From Thermoplasmata archaeon (GTDB taxonomy: Archaea > Thermoplasmatota > Thermoplasmata > Lutacidiplasmatales > SKW197), in contig JAOAJK010000007.1 of assembly GCA_026414225.1 (NCBI GenBank), positions 1 through 64,000 of the forward strand: a stretch of DNA of 64,000 nt. Direction: 5' to 3'. Each line of letters begins with the position of its first letter. Position 1 is the stretch's first letter. The notes beneath the pieces are model-generated. The model made no database searches. It saw nothing but the letters and a program-made list of their open reading frames with translations, and had not been told where the DNA came from. Made by a program: the position numbers and the translations under genes. This document shows positions 44,092 to 53,006 of the stretch, piece after piece.

Positions 44092-44844
44092 TCATCCGAA
44101 CTCTCCTGTTATGTACCTCTCAGTTAACTCGTGCTGTGGATTTTCAAAAACCTCGCTGGTTTTGCCGTATTCCACGAGTTTACCCAGATAGAGGAAAGCC
44201 ACATTGTCAGAGACCCTCGCTGCCTGCTGGACATTGTGGGTTACTATGATTACCGTGTATTTTTTTGCAAGGTGCCGCATCAAATCCTCTATCTTTGCGG
44301 TTGCAATCGGGTCGAGGGCACTGCAGGGCTCATCCATCAGGATTATTTCGGGTTTAACGGCCAGCGCCCTTGCAATGCACAGCCGTTGCTGCTGCCCGCC
44401 AGACAAACTGAACGCATTCTCGTGCAATCTATCCTTCACTTCATCGTACAGGGCGGCACCCTTCAAACTCTCTTCGACAATTTTTACCATGTTTTTCCCA
44501 TCAGCCATCTTGTGGATTCTGGGCCCGAATGCCACATTCTCAAATATAGATTTCGGTAGCGGGTTCGGTCTCTGGAAAACCATTCCGACCCTCCTTCTCA
44601 GATCGTAGACATCTGTATCCTCATCGTAGATGTTCTTCCCGTCAATGTAAACGGCACCTTCTGTTCTGCAGCCCTCTATGATTTCATTCATCCTGTTGAG
44701 GCACCGGAGCAGCGTGCTTTTTCCGCACCCCGAGGGTCCCATTATAGCGGTGACCGCATTTTGTTGGATTTCCAGCGTGATGTCTCTGAGCACATGGTTC
44801 TTCTTGAACCAGAGGTTCAGTCCGTCGATCTTCACCTGAGCCAT
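44092..44844 (-). CDS. pstB: Phosphate ABC transporter, ATP-binding protein
   Basis: A 250-residue ABC ATPase. Walker [20 protein letters not shown] (about residues 36-54), Q-loop [18 protein letters not shown] (about 90), signature [15 protein letters not shown] (about 147), Walker [14 protein letters not shown] (about 167) and H-loop [16 protein letters not shown]. The NPLPKS pattern is typical of PstB. It drives phosphate import through PstCA. The start overlaps the pstA end and has an AGGAGG site. Confidence 0.97.
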   Translation of the reverse strand: MAQVKIDGLNLWFKKNHVLRDITLEIQQNAVTAIMGPSGCGKSTLLRCLNRMNEIIEGCRTEGAVYIDGKNIYDEDTDVYDLRRRVGMVFQRPNPLPKSIFENVAFGPRIHKMADGKNMVKIVEESLKGAALYDEVKDRLHENAFSLSGGQQQRLCIARALAVKPEIILMDEPCSALDPIATAKIEDLMRHLAKKYTVIIVTHNVQQAARVSDNVAFLYLGKLVEYGKTSEVFENPQHELTERYITGEFG

Positions 44845-45674
44845 GGTTGCTTCCTCCTGTAACGGATTCTGAGGATGATCGCGGATAGTGCAAACACAAT
44901 TACGATGAGGAACAGAACCAGCGCCACACCAAAAACCTTGTCCGGTGTTTCCCCGAGAGCCACAATCTTGACATACAGGTTGAATGCGAGGGCCATGATG
45001 GGGTCAAGCGGGGTTTTCGGAAGCCCACGGGTAATCATCACGCACGAGGTAAAAAGAATTGCTGCGGTTTCACCGGCAACCCTTGCAATGCCCAGCAAAA
45101 TGCTCGTGATTATTCCCGGTGCCGCAGCAGGCAGAGTTATGCATCTTGAGACCTCCCACTCGGTGGTGCCGATAGCCAGTGCTCCCTCCTTAAATGTTTG
45201 GGGCACCATTTTTATTGCTTCTTCCGAGCCCCGGATGACTATCGGGAGCATCATCAGGGAAAGGGTGAGCCAGCCGGCAGCGAGCGAAATTCCTAGCCCG
45301 AGCGCCCTGCAGAAGAAAGCGTAGCCAAAAAGCCCTATCACTATCGAGGGCATCCCGGCGAGGTTGTTGATTGACTGGTCTATCAATCTCGTGATCCTGT
45401 TCCTCGGTGCATACTCTACAAGATACAGGGCAGCCAGTACACCGACGGGCCCGGCAACCGCAGCCGAGCCGAGGAGAAGGTAAACCGTGCCAATGACCAT
45501 CTCAAACATTCCTCCATTCAGCACAGGGGTTATCAGGGCTGTGAGGGAGAGTGTGCCGGAGCCGGAGAGCAAAATGGCAGTTATCCACAGGAACGCAAGC
45601 AAGCAGATTCCGGTGCAGACCCCGAAGATGGTAAAAATCAAAAACTCCTTCGCACGCCGCCCTTTCCGCATCAT
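44832..45674 (-). CDS. pstA: Phosphate ABC transporter, permease PstA
   Basis: A 280-residue permease with six membrane segments. The coupling loop shows [20 protein letters not shown] then [18 protein letters not shown] (about residues 170-210), and [19 protein letters not shown] is also conserved. ATG 45674 overlaps the pstC stop as ATGA. Confidence 0.95.
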   Translation of the reverse strand: MMRKGRRAKEFLIFTIFGVCTGICLLAFLWITAILLSGSGTLSLTALITPVLNGGMFEMVIGTVYLLLGSAAVAGPVGVLAALYLVEYAPRNRITRLIDQSINNLAGMPSIVIGLFGYAFFCRALGLGISLAAGWLTLSLMMLPIVIRGSEEAIKMVPQTFKEGALAIGTTEWEVSRCITLPAAAPGIITSILLGIARVAGETAAILFTSCVMITRGLPKTPLDPIMALAFNLYVKIVALGETPDKVFGVALVLFLIVIVFALSAIILRIRYRRKQPWLR

Positions 45675-46579
45675 TTTTTCGCACCCTTTTTGGTTCCCTT
45701 GTGTATTATCGAGTCCGCCAGTGTGTTCACGATAAATGTGATGATGAACAGAATGACCCCGAGCCCGAACAGAGCACTGTATTCCACACTTCCCACCGAT
45801 GCCTCACCCATCTGCATTGCAATTGCCCCTGTGAGCGTGTAAACCGGGGAGAGAAAATTCCAGGGTGGAGAGGGGATAACTGCGGTGTTTCCAGCCACCA
45901 TCAGAACCGCTACGGTTTCCCCTATGGCCCTTCCAAAGCCCAGAAGAATGCCCGCTATCACGCCAGATTTTGCGGTGGGCAGCACCACATACCTTATCGT
46001 CTGCCATTTTGTTGCCCCCAAGGCCAGTGCTGCTTCCTTGTAATCCTTTGGAACCGCTGAAATTATCTCGCTGGAAACACCCACGATTGTGGGGATCGTC
46101 ATTATCGCAAGAATGATTGCCGCGGTGAGGGCAACGGTGCCAGTGGGTATAGAAAAAAGGGACGCAACAAACGGGGCGACCACCAGAATCCCGATGAATC
46201 CGTAAATGATCGAGGGAATGGATGCCAGAAGTTCTATCATTGACTTCAAGATGTCACGGATTGAGAAGGGCACGATCTCCGAGATGAACACTGAAGTTCC
46301 CAGCGACAGGGGAACCGCGATCACAAGCGCCCCAAATACAATCATCAGGGAGCCGTAGATCAACGGCAAAGCTCCATAAAGGTCGGCATTTGTCTCCCAC
46401 ACAGGACCCACGAGAAAACCGACACCGAACATCAGGAGTGCCTGTGCACCTTCCTTCAGAATAAAAACGAGCATCAGGAACAGAAAGATGATGGAAAGGA
46501 AACTGCAGAAAAAAAGGATGAATCTCACTGGCTCCCTTCTGATGGATTTAAAATATTTATTCAGTTTTCGGAAGAGCAT
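45671..46579 (-). CDS. pstC: Phosphate ABC transporter, permease PstC
   Basis: A 302-residue permease with six membrane segments, the conserved MIELLASIPSIIYGFIGILV region, and the coupling loop SAVPKDYKEAALALGATKWQ then TIRYVVLPTAKSGV (about residues 190-225). It pairs with PstA to form the channel of the high-affinity phosphate importer. It begins 19 nt after pstS. Confidence 0.95.
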   Translation of the reverse strand: MLFRKLNKYFKSIRREPVRFILFFCSFLSIIFLFLMLVFILKEGAQALLMFGVGFLVGPVWETNADLYGALPLIYGSLMIVFGALVIAVPLSLGTSVFISEIVPFSIRDILKSMIELLASIPSIIYGFIGILVVAPFVASLFSIPTGTVALTAAIILAIMTIPTIVGVSSEIISAVPKDYKEAALALGATKWQTIRYVVLPTAKSGVIAGILLGFGRAIGETVAVLMVAGNTAVIPSPPWNFLSPVYTLTGAIAMQMGEASVGSVEYSALFGLGVILFIITFIVNTLADSIIHKGTKKGAKK

Positions 46580-46597
46580 TACACCACTTCACATTAT

Positions 46598-47572
46598 TCA
46601 GCTGCCATGGAAGTAGGGAAGCCTCATATACCCGTTTCTTTCCACGATCTGCTGCCCTTCCTTCGAAAGCACGAAGTCGATGAATCTATCTGTCAGCGAG
46701 CCACTCTTCGGCTGGCCGTTGGTGACCAGATACAGGTATCTGGAAAGCGGGAAATCTCCCTTTGCAATCGTTTCTTTCGTTGGGGTTATGTATGGCTTCC
46801 CGTCTGCCTTGGCGATAGCAATAGCGTGCATGTTACTGGATAGGAACCCGTACCCAACATACCCTATGGAATATGGGGTTGTCTCAATCTTGTTCTTGAC
46901 TGCCGGATTGCTGGGCTGCACGCTTGCGCTCGAGGTCACCGTGTAGTTCCAAGGATGCATCGTGAATTCCTCAAATGTAGCCCTGGTACCCGAGCCAGGT
47001 TCCCTGACTACAACCTGGATTTCTTTATGCGGGAGGTAGGGCTTTACCTCATCCCAGTACTTGTAGATGCCTCCGAAGATCTTGCCAACCTCCTGGAGTG
47101 TCAGATTAAGCGGTGTGGTTGAATTCCCCACAGTTGGATGCACGACAACGCAGACGGCATCTAGGGCAATCGGATGAAGCCACAGATCCACACCCTTGTT
47201 TTTGGCATTCTGGATTTCGTTGCTCTTCGCATCCCTCGAGGCCATTCCTATGTCAACGACTCCATCAATGATATTGCTGTAACCGACGCCCGAACCACCA
47301 CCCTGGACAGTGATGGTAATCCCAGCGTATCTGTTCATCAGAACCACCGCACTCTCGTTTGCGATTGGAAGCACTGTCGTAGAACCGGAAATTTTTATGC
47401 TTGCGGTTCGCCAGGCGCTATCCTCAGAATCTCCACTGCCATCCTGCGGTGTTACGGAGGCCATTCCGAAAAAGTAGCCACCAACAAATCCCGCGGCAAG
47501 GACCATGACCACAACCACCAGCAGCACTCCCGTGCTCACACCTCTGTCGCCCATTTTCAGCATTCCTCTCAT
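46598..47572 (-). CDS. pstS: Phosphate ABC transporter, substrate-binding protein
   Basis: A 324-residue protein with one N-terminal membrane anchor (TGVLLVVVVMVLAAGFVGGYF) instead of a lipobox. Phosphate ligands lie in ISGSTTVLPIANES (about residue 55), GGGSGVGYSNIIDGVVDIGM then ASRDAKSNE (about 85-113), and REPGSGTRATFEEF (about 200). ATG 47572 has GGTGAAAAC before it. The N-terminal GVSTGVLLVVVV stretch resembles an archaeal pilin-like signal but I take it as a simple anchor. First gene of pstSCAB-phoU. Confidence 0.95.
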   Translation of the reverse strand: MRGMLKMGDRGVSTGVLLVVVVMVLAAGFVGGYFFGMASVTPQDGSGDSEDSAWRTASIKISGSTTVLPIANESAVVLMNRYAGITITVQGGGSGVGYSNIIDGVVDIGMASRDAKSNEIQNAKNKGVDLWLHPIALDAVCVVVHPTVGNSTTPLNLTLQEVGKIFGGIYKYWDEVKPYLPHKEIQVVVREPGSGTRATFEEFTMHPWNYTVTSSASVQPSNPAVKNKIETTPYSIGYVGYGFLSSNMHAIAIAKADGKPYITPTKETIAKGDFPLSRYLYLVTNGQPKSGSLTDRFIDFVLSKEGQQIVERNGYMRLPYFHGS

Positions 47573-47603
47573 GTTTTCACCTGATTATGAATAAGGGAGA
47601 AAA

Positions 47604-47628
47604 ATCTATATATTTTATCCGAATATAG
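47604..47628. promoter_or_regulatory. Divergent pst/regulator promoter with overlapping dyad
   Basis: CTATAT (47606-47611) and ATATAG (47623-47628) form an inverted repeat with an 11-nt spacer. The left arm overlaps the TATA element CTATATATT, centred about 23 nt before the GTG at 47633 and about 38 nt from the pstS ATG on the other strand. The position fits an operator that would control both genes; the AbrB-PhoU product beside it is the obvious candidate to bind it. Confidence 0.5.
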
Positions 47629-47632
47629 TATA

Positions 47633-48739
47633 GTGATAAATATGAACTATATAGATGATGTAGGGGGTATAGAGAAAAACCGGAGTGGCGAGCAGCTGGA
47701 TGAAGATGTGAGAAAAATCCAGTTTACCGGGAAGTCCACTTATGTGATTTCCCTGCCTAAAAGATGGGTGAATGCGATGGGACTGAAGACGGGAAGCCAG
47801 CTAATCCTGGTTCAGAAGGGTAACAGTTTAATTTTGACCCCCAAAGGAATGGGTAGAATGCAGGAGCGCACAAGTGAGGCAACGATTAAGATATCTGTTG
47901 GTGATGAAGCCAGTGCAATCGCAAGAAAGATAATTGCGGTTTATTTGCTGGGCTACAAATTTATCCACATAAAGACAGGCGAAAGGGAGATAGATGCCCT
48001 GCAGAGGGCAGCGGTAAAGGACCTTACCAGGAAGAAACTGGTCGGAACAGAGATAATCTCAGAAACGGAAAAAGAAATTAAGATGCAGGTGCTGGTAAGT
48101 TATCCAGATCTTCCAGTAGAGAATGCGATAAGGCGGATGTGCCTCATCGCAGCTTTCATGCACGAAAAAGCGGTTGCTGCGTTGAAAAATTTGGACACGA
48201 AGCTGGCGGCAGAAGTTATCAATCTGGATGATGAGGTTGACAGGTTCAGTTTATATGTGGTTCGCCAGCTCAAGGCGGCGGTCCAGAATGATCACATCTT
48301 GCATGACATAGGTCTCTCCAGCCCGCAGGACTGCCTCGGTTACAGGGTGATCGTAAAATTCGTGGAAAGGATTGCAGACCATGCCACGATAATCGCAAAG
48401 TTAGTTCTGGAAAGCGGTACGAAAGTAAGCGAACGAGATTACCTGAAAGTTGCTGAGATGAGCAGTTTCGCCAGGAGGGCTTTTGAAAATGCGGTCAAGG
48501 CACTCTTCACGAACGACTGCGCCCTTGCGGAAGAGGTAATTTCGGGCGGGAAAATGATTGCGATGATGGAGGAGCAGGCAATAAAAGAGGCACAGGCGAA
48601 GAGAAAGGTCTCAGAGATGGCAAATATGAGAATGGTTTTCGAGAGCATAAGAAGGTGCGCCGAGTATGCCTGCGACATTGCAGAGGTCGTGATAAATTTA
48701 AACATCGAGAAGTCCCTGGAAGAGGGGTCCAACAGGTAG
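47633..48739 (+). CDS. AbrB-type DNA-binding/PhoU fusion phosphate regulator
   Basis: A 368-residue protein. An N-terminal AbrB/SpoVT swapped-hairpin domain (about 27-75; KIQFTGKSTYVISLPKRWVN, then GLKTGSQLILVQKGNSLIL) is followed by two PhoU helical bundles (about 140-350), with VKFVERIADHATIIAKLV near 242 and ESIRRCAEYACDIAEVV near 340 as the metal-binding helices. Such COG0704 proteins are archaeal phosphate regulators. It lies divergent from pstS across a 60-nt promoter. GTG 47633 fits TATA spacing; ATG 47642 is the alternative start. Confidence 0.88.
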   Translation: MINMNYIDDVGGIEKNRSGEQLDEDVRKIQFTGKSTYVISLPKRWVNAMGLKTGSQLILVQKGNSLILTPKGMGRMQERTSEATIKISVGDEASAIARKIIAVYLLGYKFIHIKTGEREIDALQRAAVKDLTRKKLVGTEIISETEKEIKMQVLVSYPDLPVENAIRRMCLIAAFMHEKAVAALKNLDTKLAAEVINLDDEVDRFSLYVVRQLKAAVQNDHILHDIGLSSPQDCLGYRVIVKFVERIADHATIIAKLVLESGTKVSERDYLKVAEMSSFARRAFENAVKALFTNDCALAEEVISGGKMIAMMEEQAIKEAQAKRKVSEMANMRMVFESIRRCAEYACDIAEVVINLNIEKSLEEGSNR

Positions 48740-48777
48740 CAGGTTTCTCTCCAGACGCAACCATTTGCTTAATCAAA

Positions 48778-48790
48778 ATTTTTAAATACA
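48778..48790 (+). promoter_or_regulatory. TATA box of the PRC-barrel/KaiC-like pair
   Basis: ATTTTTAAATACA is centred 27 nt before the GTG at 48812 and 36 nt before the ATG at 48821. Confidence 0.55.
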
Positions 48791-48811
48791 CTCTTGTAAT
48801 CCCTCACCTCA

Positions 48812-49066
48812 GTGGTTAGCATGAAGAAATTCATAACCGAACTTAGGGGAAAAACCGTGATGACAAATGACGGGCAGATACTCGGTGTAGTGGATAACTT
48901 TGTTGTGGATTCGCTCAGCGGAGAGATAGAGCACATGCTGGTGGTGCCTGCAGAGGAACTGGATACAAGGGGCTTCAAGCTGGACAACCAGAACAGAATC
49001 ATTCTGCCCTTCAAGTCAATGCGGGCAGTGAAGGATGTAATCGTGATGGACCTTGGTGGCCAGTGA
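48812..49066 (+). CDS. PRC-barrel domain protein
   Basis: An 84-residue protein that is a single PRC barrel: ELRGKTVMTNDGQILGVVDN, FVVDSLSGEIEHMLVVPAEE and the C-terminal RIILPFKSMRAVKDVIVMD. Small archaeal PRC-barrel proteins are common and have been linked to RNA metabolism, RecA-like partners and cell-division machinery (CdpB type). The stop overlaps the GTG start of the KaiC-like gene, so the two are coupled. Start GTG 48812 or ATG 48821. Confidence 0.88.
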   Translation: MVSMKKFITELRGKTVMTNDGQILGVVDNFVVDSLSGEIEHMLVVPAEELDTRGFKLDNQNRIILPFKSMRAVKDVIVMDLGGQ

Positions 49067-49812
49067 CACTGCCTTACCCCTGTGATTCCATGCAAAAGCC
49101 AGCGAGTCCTAGAATTAGAACATTCATTGAAGGGTTTGATGAGAAGTTGAATGGGGGCATCCCCCAGAAAAATGTGGTGCTGATTGCGGGAGAGCCAGGC
49201 ACCCTGAAAAGCACGATTGCCTTTTACATCCTGTACCATAACGCTCTTCACGGGAACATTCCCGGAGTTTATATTACGCTGGAACAGGGAAGGGAAAGCA
49301 TTCTTTCAAACATGGAGGGGCTGGGACTTGAGTACGCGAAGGTTGAAAAAAAGTTAAGCGTGGTTGACCTTGCAATGATAAGGAAGCACATAGAGGGTCT
49401 CGGAGAACATACCTGGATGGATATTTTCAAAATGTATGCGGACAACCTGAAAGCCACAACCGATTATCAGCTCTTTGTGATTGACTCCCTCCCGGTGCTC
49501 GAAATGCTTGCTGAATTGAAAAATCCGAGAAACGAACTCTTCCACTTCTTTGAATGGCTCAGGGACCTGGATGTGACTGCCCTGGTAATTACCGAGATGC
49601 GTCCCAACTCGCTGGAATACTGCCATTTTGGCGAGGACTTTCTTGCAGATGGGATTCTGCATGTGAAGATGGAGCAGGTGGACGAAGTTACTGTCCAGAG
49701 AAGGATCCGCTGCGTTAAGATGCGGAACACGAATCACAGTACCAATTTCTATACTTTGATGCTCGAGAATGGTGTGCTCCAGGTAACCCGAGTGCTCTCC
49801 GAAAAGACCTGA
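49063..49812 (+). CDS. KaiC-like RecA-superfamily ATPase (single domain)
   Basis: A 249-residue P-loop protein: IEGFDEKLNGGIPQKNVVLI then AGEPGTLKSTIAFYIL, the Walker A form GEPGTLKS (about 46-53), and Walker B YQLFVIDSLPVLEML (about 136). The helix after Walker A is degenerate, and TALVITEMRPNS matches the KaiC strand 5 region. Walker A GTLKS is as seen in archaeal GvpD/KaiC-like proteins. GTG 49063 overlaps the PRC-barrel stop as GTGA; ATG 49090 is an alternative start. Confidence 0.83.
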   Translation: MTLPYPCDSMQKPASPRIRTFIEGFDEKLNGGIPQKNVVLIAGEPGTLKSTIAFYILYHNALHGNIPGVYITLEQGRESILSNMEGLGLEYAKVEKKLSVVDLAMIRKHIEGLGEHTWMDIFKMYADNLKATTDYQLFVIDSLPVLEMLAELKNPRNELFHFFEWLRDLDVTALVITEMRPNSLEYCHFGEDFLADGILHVKMEQVDEVTVQRRIRCVKMRNTNHSTNFYTLMLENGVLQVTRVLSEKT

Positions 49813-49836
49813 ATGAGCCAACAATTGAGTTTTCAA

Positions 49837-49911
49837 GGGTCTGTGGGGTAGTTTGGCCTATCCTCCGTGGTTCGGGACCACGGGACTGCGGTTCAAATCC
49901 GCACAGACCCA
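49837..49911 (+). tRNA. tRNA-Pro (anticodon CGG)
   Basis: A full cloverleaf. Acceptor stem GGGTCTG/CAGACCC (49837-49843 and 49904-49910), discriminator A at 49911, D arm GGGT...ATCC, anticodon stem CGTGG/CCACG, loop TTCGGGA (49871-49877) with anticodon CGG at 49873-49875 and G37, and T arm TGCGG-TTCAAAT-CCGCA. The CCA end is not encoded. No intron. It reads CCG (proline). One extra nucleotide between the D and anticodon stems, or a shortened D stem, is implied by the folding. Confidence 0.95.
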
Positions 49912-49961
49912 TTACCTCCCTCAGAAAAGTTTATTGGTAGAAAGTTAATCTCCTGAGAGAA

Positions 49962-51791
49962 ATGTCCCGAGGGTTCAATGGCTCGGTGGTGCATTTTCTC
50001 TTGCTCTGGTTATGTGTGGGCTTAGCCCTGACTCTGCCTCGGATACACGGGGGGGTGGCGGTAGCCCAGGCATCCGACTGGGGTTGGTTTATGGACAGGG
50101 GAGATGGTGCCCGAAAAGGTTTTGCAGACACCTACATTCCTTCCCAGGTGGAAGTGATGTGGGAACGATACCAGACATCGATTTCACTCGCTTCCGTGGT
50201 CTCCGATGGAATCTATGCTTATCTGACTCCCCAAGCAGGAAATGTGACTGCAATTTCCGTGGACGGTAACAGGACCCTGTGGGAGTATGGTGCAGGGACT
50301 GTGGTCGCGACCCCTCTGATAGTGGAGAACTTTTTGGTTGTGGGAACCGCAGAAGGAAGCCTCTATTTTTTCGAGCGTTATACGGGCTACCTTCATCGGG
50401 AAGTGTTCATCGGACATGAATGTATCCAGCATCCCCTTTACTGGAATAACACAATATTTATTCCCGGTGAAAACTGGCTGACTGCAGTGGACCCTGATGG
50501 AACAATTCTCTGGAGCCGGCATTTTGAAAAAGAAATCTCTGCACCGCCCGTGGGCTACCTCAACAACCTTTACCTGCTGACCGGAAATCAGGTCTGGTGT
50601 TTGTATAAAAATTCCACACTCTGGAAGAGAGAGTTCAATGTGAATTTCACCTCTGGCATTGCGGCGTCGGGGAACCTCGTGGTCACCGCTGAAAGCGGGC
50701 AGATTCTGGCACTCAACGCTATCAGTGGGGAAACGAAATGGGAGCGTGACATGGGTTGCGAGGCGTTTTCTCCAGCCTACTGCAACGGACTGCTCTTCAC
50801 CGCTACGAGGAATGGAACCCTGTATGCCCTCTCTACAGCGGATGGTTCCGAACTCTGGAATTTCTCAACAGAGGGGGTATGTTTTCAGTCACCCGTAGTA
50901 AACCGGTACAACATCCTCTTTGCGTCCGGCTGCACCCTTTACTGTCTGAAGCAGAACACTGGCGAGATTCTCTGGACCCTGGATTTTGAAACTAACCTGC
51001 TCACCGGGATTTCCCTCGTGTCGTCTATCATCTTTACTGGAGATTCCGGGGGCGTGGTCTACTGCATCTCTGCGCCAAAGCCAGACCTCAAAGTATCTGT
51101 CTACCCCGCCTCACCAGCCCTCTATGAACGAACACAGGTGAAAATTTCCTTCTCTGTTTTTGCCGGCATAATGCCAGCGGTGAATGCAACTGTAAATCTC
51201 TCCATTCCCGCAGGCACCCTTTCCAACTACTCAGGTTTTACCGACGCTGATGGCATTTTCGCGGTGGTTTACACCGCACCTGCTGTAAAAGACAGGGAGA
51301 ACTTCACGCTTAAAGCCACTTTTTCATATCCAGGCTACAGAAACACCACGAGGAATCTCACGGTTGCGGTGCTTCCGATGCCGTCCGTGGAACTCAACCT
51401 TAGCACGGAGGAAGAAACGGTCTATTCTGGCACCGCTGTGGAGTTCACCCTTACGGTGTTGAGGGACGGGAAGCCAGTCATCGGTGCTCCTGTCTATGTA
51501 TGGCATGGAGATATGTGTATCGCCGAGGGCTATACTGATGAAAACGGAAGCTTTGAGTTTACCCATAAAATGCCAGAGGTCCAGAGAGAAACTCAGATCA
51601 AGATTGAGGCAAGGGTATACGGGACAGCCGGTGCCCCTTTTCTCGAGAAAAATGCGAGTTTGAGAGTCGTTGTGGTCCCGTTACCCCAGGAGGGGAATAA
51701 AGAACCCCAGGTTTACGGTTCGCTCGCAGTAGCTGCAGTCCTCCTACTTTTCTTTTCCGGCTGGAATCTGTGGGAGTGGCGGAAAAGGTAA
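49962..51791 (+). CDS. Secreted PQQ-like beta-propeller protein with Ig-like domains and C-terminal anchor
   Basis: A 609-residue surface protein. Signal peptide (about 1-36), an eight- or seven-bladed propeller of PQQ-like repeats (about 45-375; ATPLIVENFLVVGTAEGSLY, GNLVVTAESGQILALNAISGETKWE, NGLLFTATRNGTLYALSTADG), two Ig-like beta domains (about 385-475 and 480-575, with YSGTAVEFTLTVLRDGKPVI), then the membrane segment LAVAAVLLLFFSGWNL and tail WEWRKR. Many N-x-S/T sequons. No catalytic PQQ site is identified, so it is likely adhesive or a cell-wall/S-layer component. The gene follows tRNA-Pro. Confidence 0.83.
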   Translation: MSRGFNGSVVHFLLLWLCVGLALTLPRIHGGVAVAQASDWGWFMDRGDGARKGFADTYIPSQVEVMWERYQTSISLASVVSDGIYAYLTPQAGNVTAISVDGNRTLWEYGAGTVVATPLIVENFLVVGTAEGSLYFFERYTGYLHREVFIGHECIQHPLYWNNTIFIPGENWLTAVDPDGTILWSRHFEKEISAPPVGYLNNLYLLTGNQVWCLYKNSTLWKREFNVNFTSGIAASGNLVVTAESGQILALNAISGETKWERDMGCEAFSPAYCNGLLFTATRNGTLYALSTADGSELWNFSTEGVCFQSPVVNRYNILFASGCTLYCLKQNTGEILWTLDFETNLLTGISLVSSIIFTGDSGGVVYCISAPKPDLKVSVYPASPALYERTQVKISFSVFAGIMPAVNATVNLSIPAGTLSNYSGFTDADGIFAVVYTAPAVKDRENFTLKATFSYPGYRNTTRNLTVAVLPMPSVELNLSTEEETVYSGTAVEFTLTVLRDGKPVIGAPVYVWHGDMCIAEGYTDENGSFEFTHKMPEVQRETQIKIEARVYGTAGAPFLEKNASLRVVVVPLPQEGNKEPQVYGSLAVAAVLLLFFSGWNLWEWRKR

Positions 51792-51797
51792 CGCAAG

Positions 51798-52445
51798 TTA
51801 TCTCAGGAATCTTCTGGGATTCTGGTCCACCGCAAGGTATGCCTCCTCTCCACTCAGCCCCGCGCCAAGGGCCACCCGGTATGCCTTTTCATCTGTAAGC
51901 AGGTCATCAAAATCATGAGCGTCCGAGTTCACCACAAATTCTGCGCCCACCATCTTCCCGACCCTCACCACATGCCCGTTTGTGAGACAGTGCCCTTTTC
52001 TTGACGAAATTTCAAGCAGGATTCCATGTTCCTGGGCAAGCCTTGCTGTTCTGTATGTGATGAGTCCGGGGTGAGCAATTAGGTCCACATCCTCGCATTT
52101 GGCAGCGAATTCATTTGTTTTTTCTGGAACTGGCTCTGCAAGGGTTTCTCCATGGACCACCACAATTTTTGCACCGGCTTTCTTTGCCCTTGCGGCGAGT
52201 TCCGGGATGGATTCAGCGGGTACATGGGTCAGTTCCACACCCGGAATTGCGGTAATTTTCCAGAACCTGTTGACAAGCATGCACTCTGCCCTAACTTTTC
52301 TCACAATCTCCTCAACTGCCGCGCCGCAGTGGTCCGTGATTGCAATGGCATCGTGCCCCAGCACCTCTGCCCTTCTCGCCAGCTCAGGCGGGATAAAGGC
52401 CCCGTCACTCAGCACGGTATGGGCATGGAGTTCAATTCTTCCCAA
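51798..52445 (-). CDS. PHP-domain phosphoesterase (histidinol-phosphatase-like)
   Basis: A 215-residue PHP-fold protein. Metal-binding motifs: IELHAHTVLSDGA (residues 4-16), AITDHCGA (about 34), GVELTHVP (about 68), VVHGETLAE (about 97), LIAHPGL (about 121) and VVNSDAHDFDD (about 171). Single-domain PHP proteins are hydrolases of phosphomonoesters, nucleotides or polymerase-proofreading-like substrates. The start is a TTG at 52445 with GAGGTGA, which overlaps the KH gene stop (TGAGGTGA, 52450-52457). Confidence 0.87.
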   Translation of the reverse strand: MGRIELHAHTVLSDGAFIPPELARRAEVLGHDAIAITDHCGAAVEEIVRKVRAECMLVNRFWKITAIPGVELTHVPAESIPELAARAKKAGAKIVVVHGETLAEPVPEKTNEFAAKCEDVDLIAHPGLITYRTARLAQEHGILLEISSRKGHCLTNGHVVRVGKMVGAEFVVNSDAHDFDDLLTDEKAYRVALGAGLSGEEAYLAVDQNPRRFLR

Positions 52446-52454
52446 GGTTTCACC

Positions 52455-53006
52455 TCACGGAGTAAATCCCATCTCATAGATTCTTAGTTCTTCTCTTTTT
52501 CTTTCCAGGAACCTGTACACGGTGCTGTGTTCGCTGCCGCTGAGCAGCATCTCTATTGCCTCCTTCGCTGCCCTGAAGTTTTCGTACTGGCCGATGATGC
52601 TTACGGTGTGCCCGTAGATGGAGACCTCGGTGCCGGTCAGTTCTTCAATTATCCGTCTGGTTTTCCCGTTCTTTCCGATGAGCCGTGCGCGGATTCTGAC
52701 GAGGGCCGCCTTGCTCTTGCCAGTATATTCTTTTATGTCAATGGATTCAAAGTATGTGTCCTCATCAAAGATTTTTCTGGCCCTCTCGGGAGAAAAACCC
52801 CTCCCGACGGCAACAACATAGTCCCGGAGCTTGATGCAGAGCAGAGGGTCATTTATTGGACTCGCATCGATCATGGTCTCACCTGTTTCAGAATCTACGA
52901 GAATCTTCACCCCATATTTCTTCTCAATCTCCTTCTTTGCCCTCCCCTCCTCACCGATCAATGCCCCGATGCGTTCCGTTGGAATTCTAACATAGAACAC
53001 ACTCAT
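52455..53006 (-). CDS. KH-domain RNA-binding protein (archaeal Dim2/Pno1-like)
   Basis: A 183-residue protein with two KH domains: a first IPTERIGALIGEEGRAKKEI (8-27) and a second RARLIGKNGKTRRIIEELTG (about 107-126, GKNGKT loop). It resembles archaeal Dim2p/Pno1, which binds the 3' end of 16S rRNA and stimulates ribosome maturation. It is translated from an ATG overlapping the rio1 stop as ATGA, consistent with a ribosome-biogenesis operon. Confidence 0.9.
   Translation of the reverse strand: MSVFYVRIPTERIGALIGEEGRAKKEIEKKYGVKILVDSETGETMIDASPINDPLLCIKLRDYVVAVGRGFSPERARKIFDEDTYFESIDIKEYTGKSKAALVRIRARLIGKNGKTRRIIEELTGTEVSIYGHTVSIIGQYENFRAAKEAIEMLLSGSEHSTVYRFLERKREELRIYEMGFTP

Noticed and set aside
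46598..47572. PstS N-terminus as a type IV pilin-like signal (DRGVSTGVLL)
   Set aside because: The rest is a clear phosphate-binding protein; the hydrophobic segment works as a simple membrane anchor.
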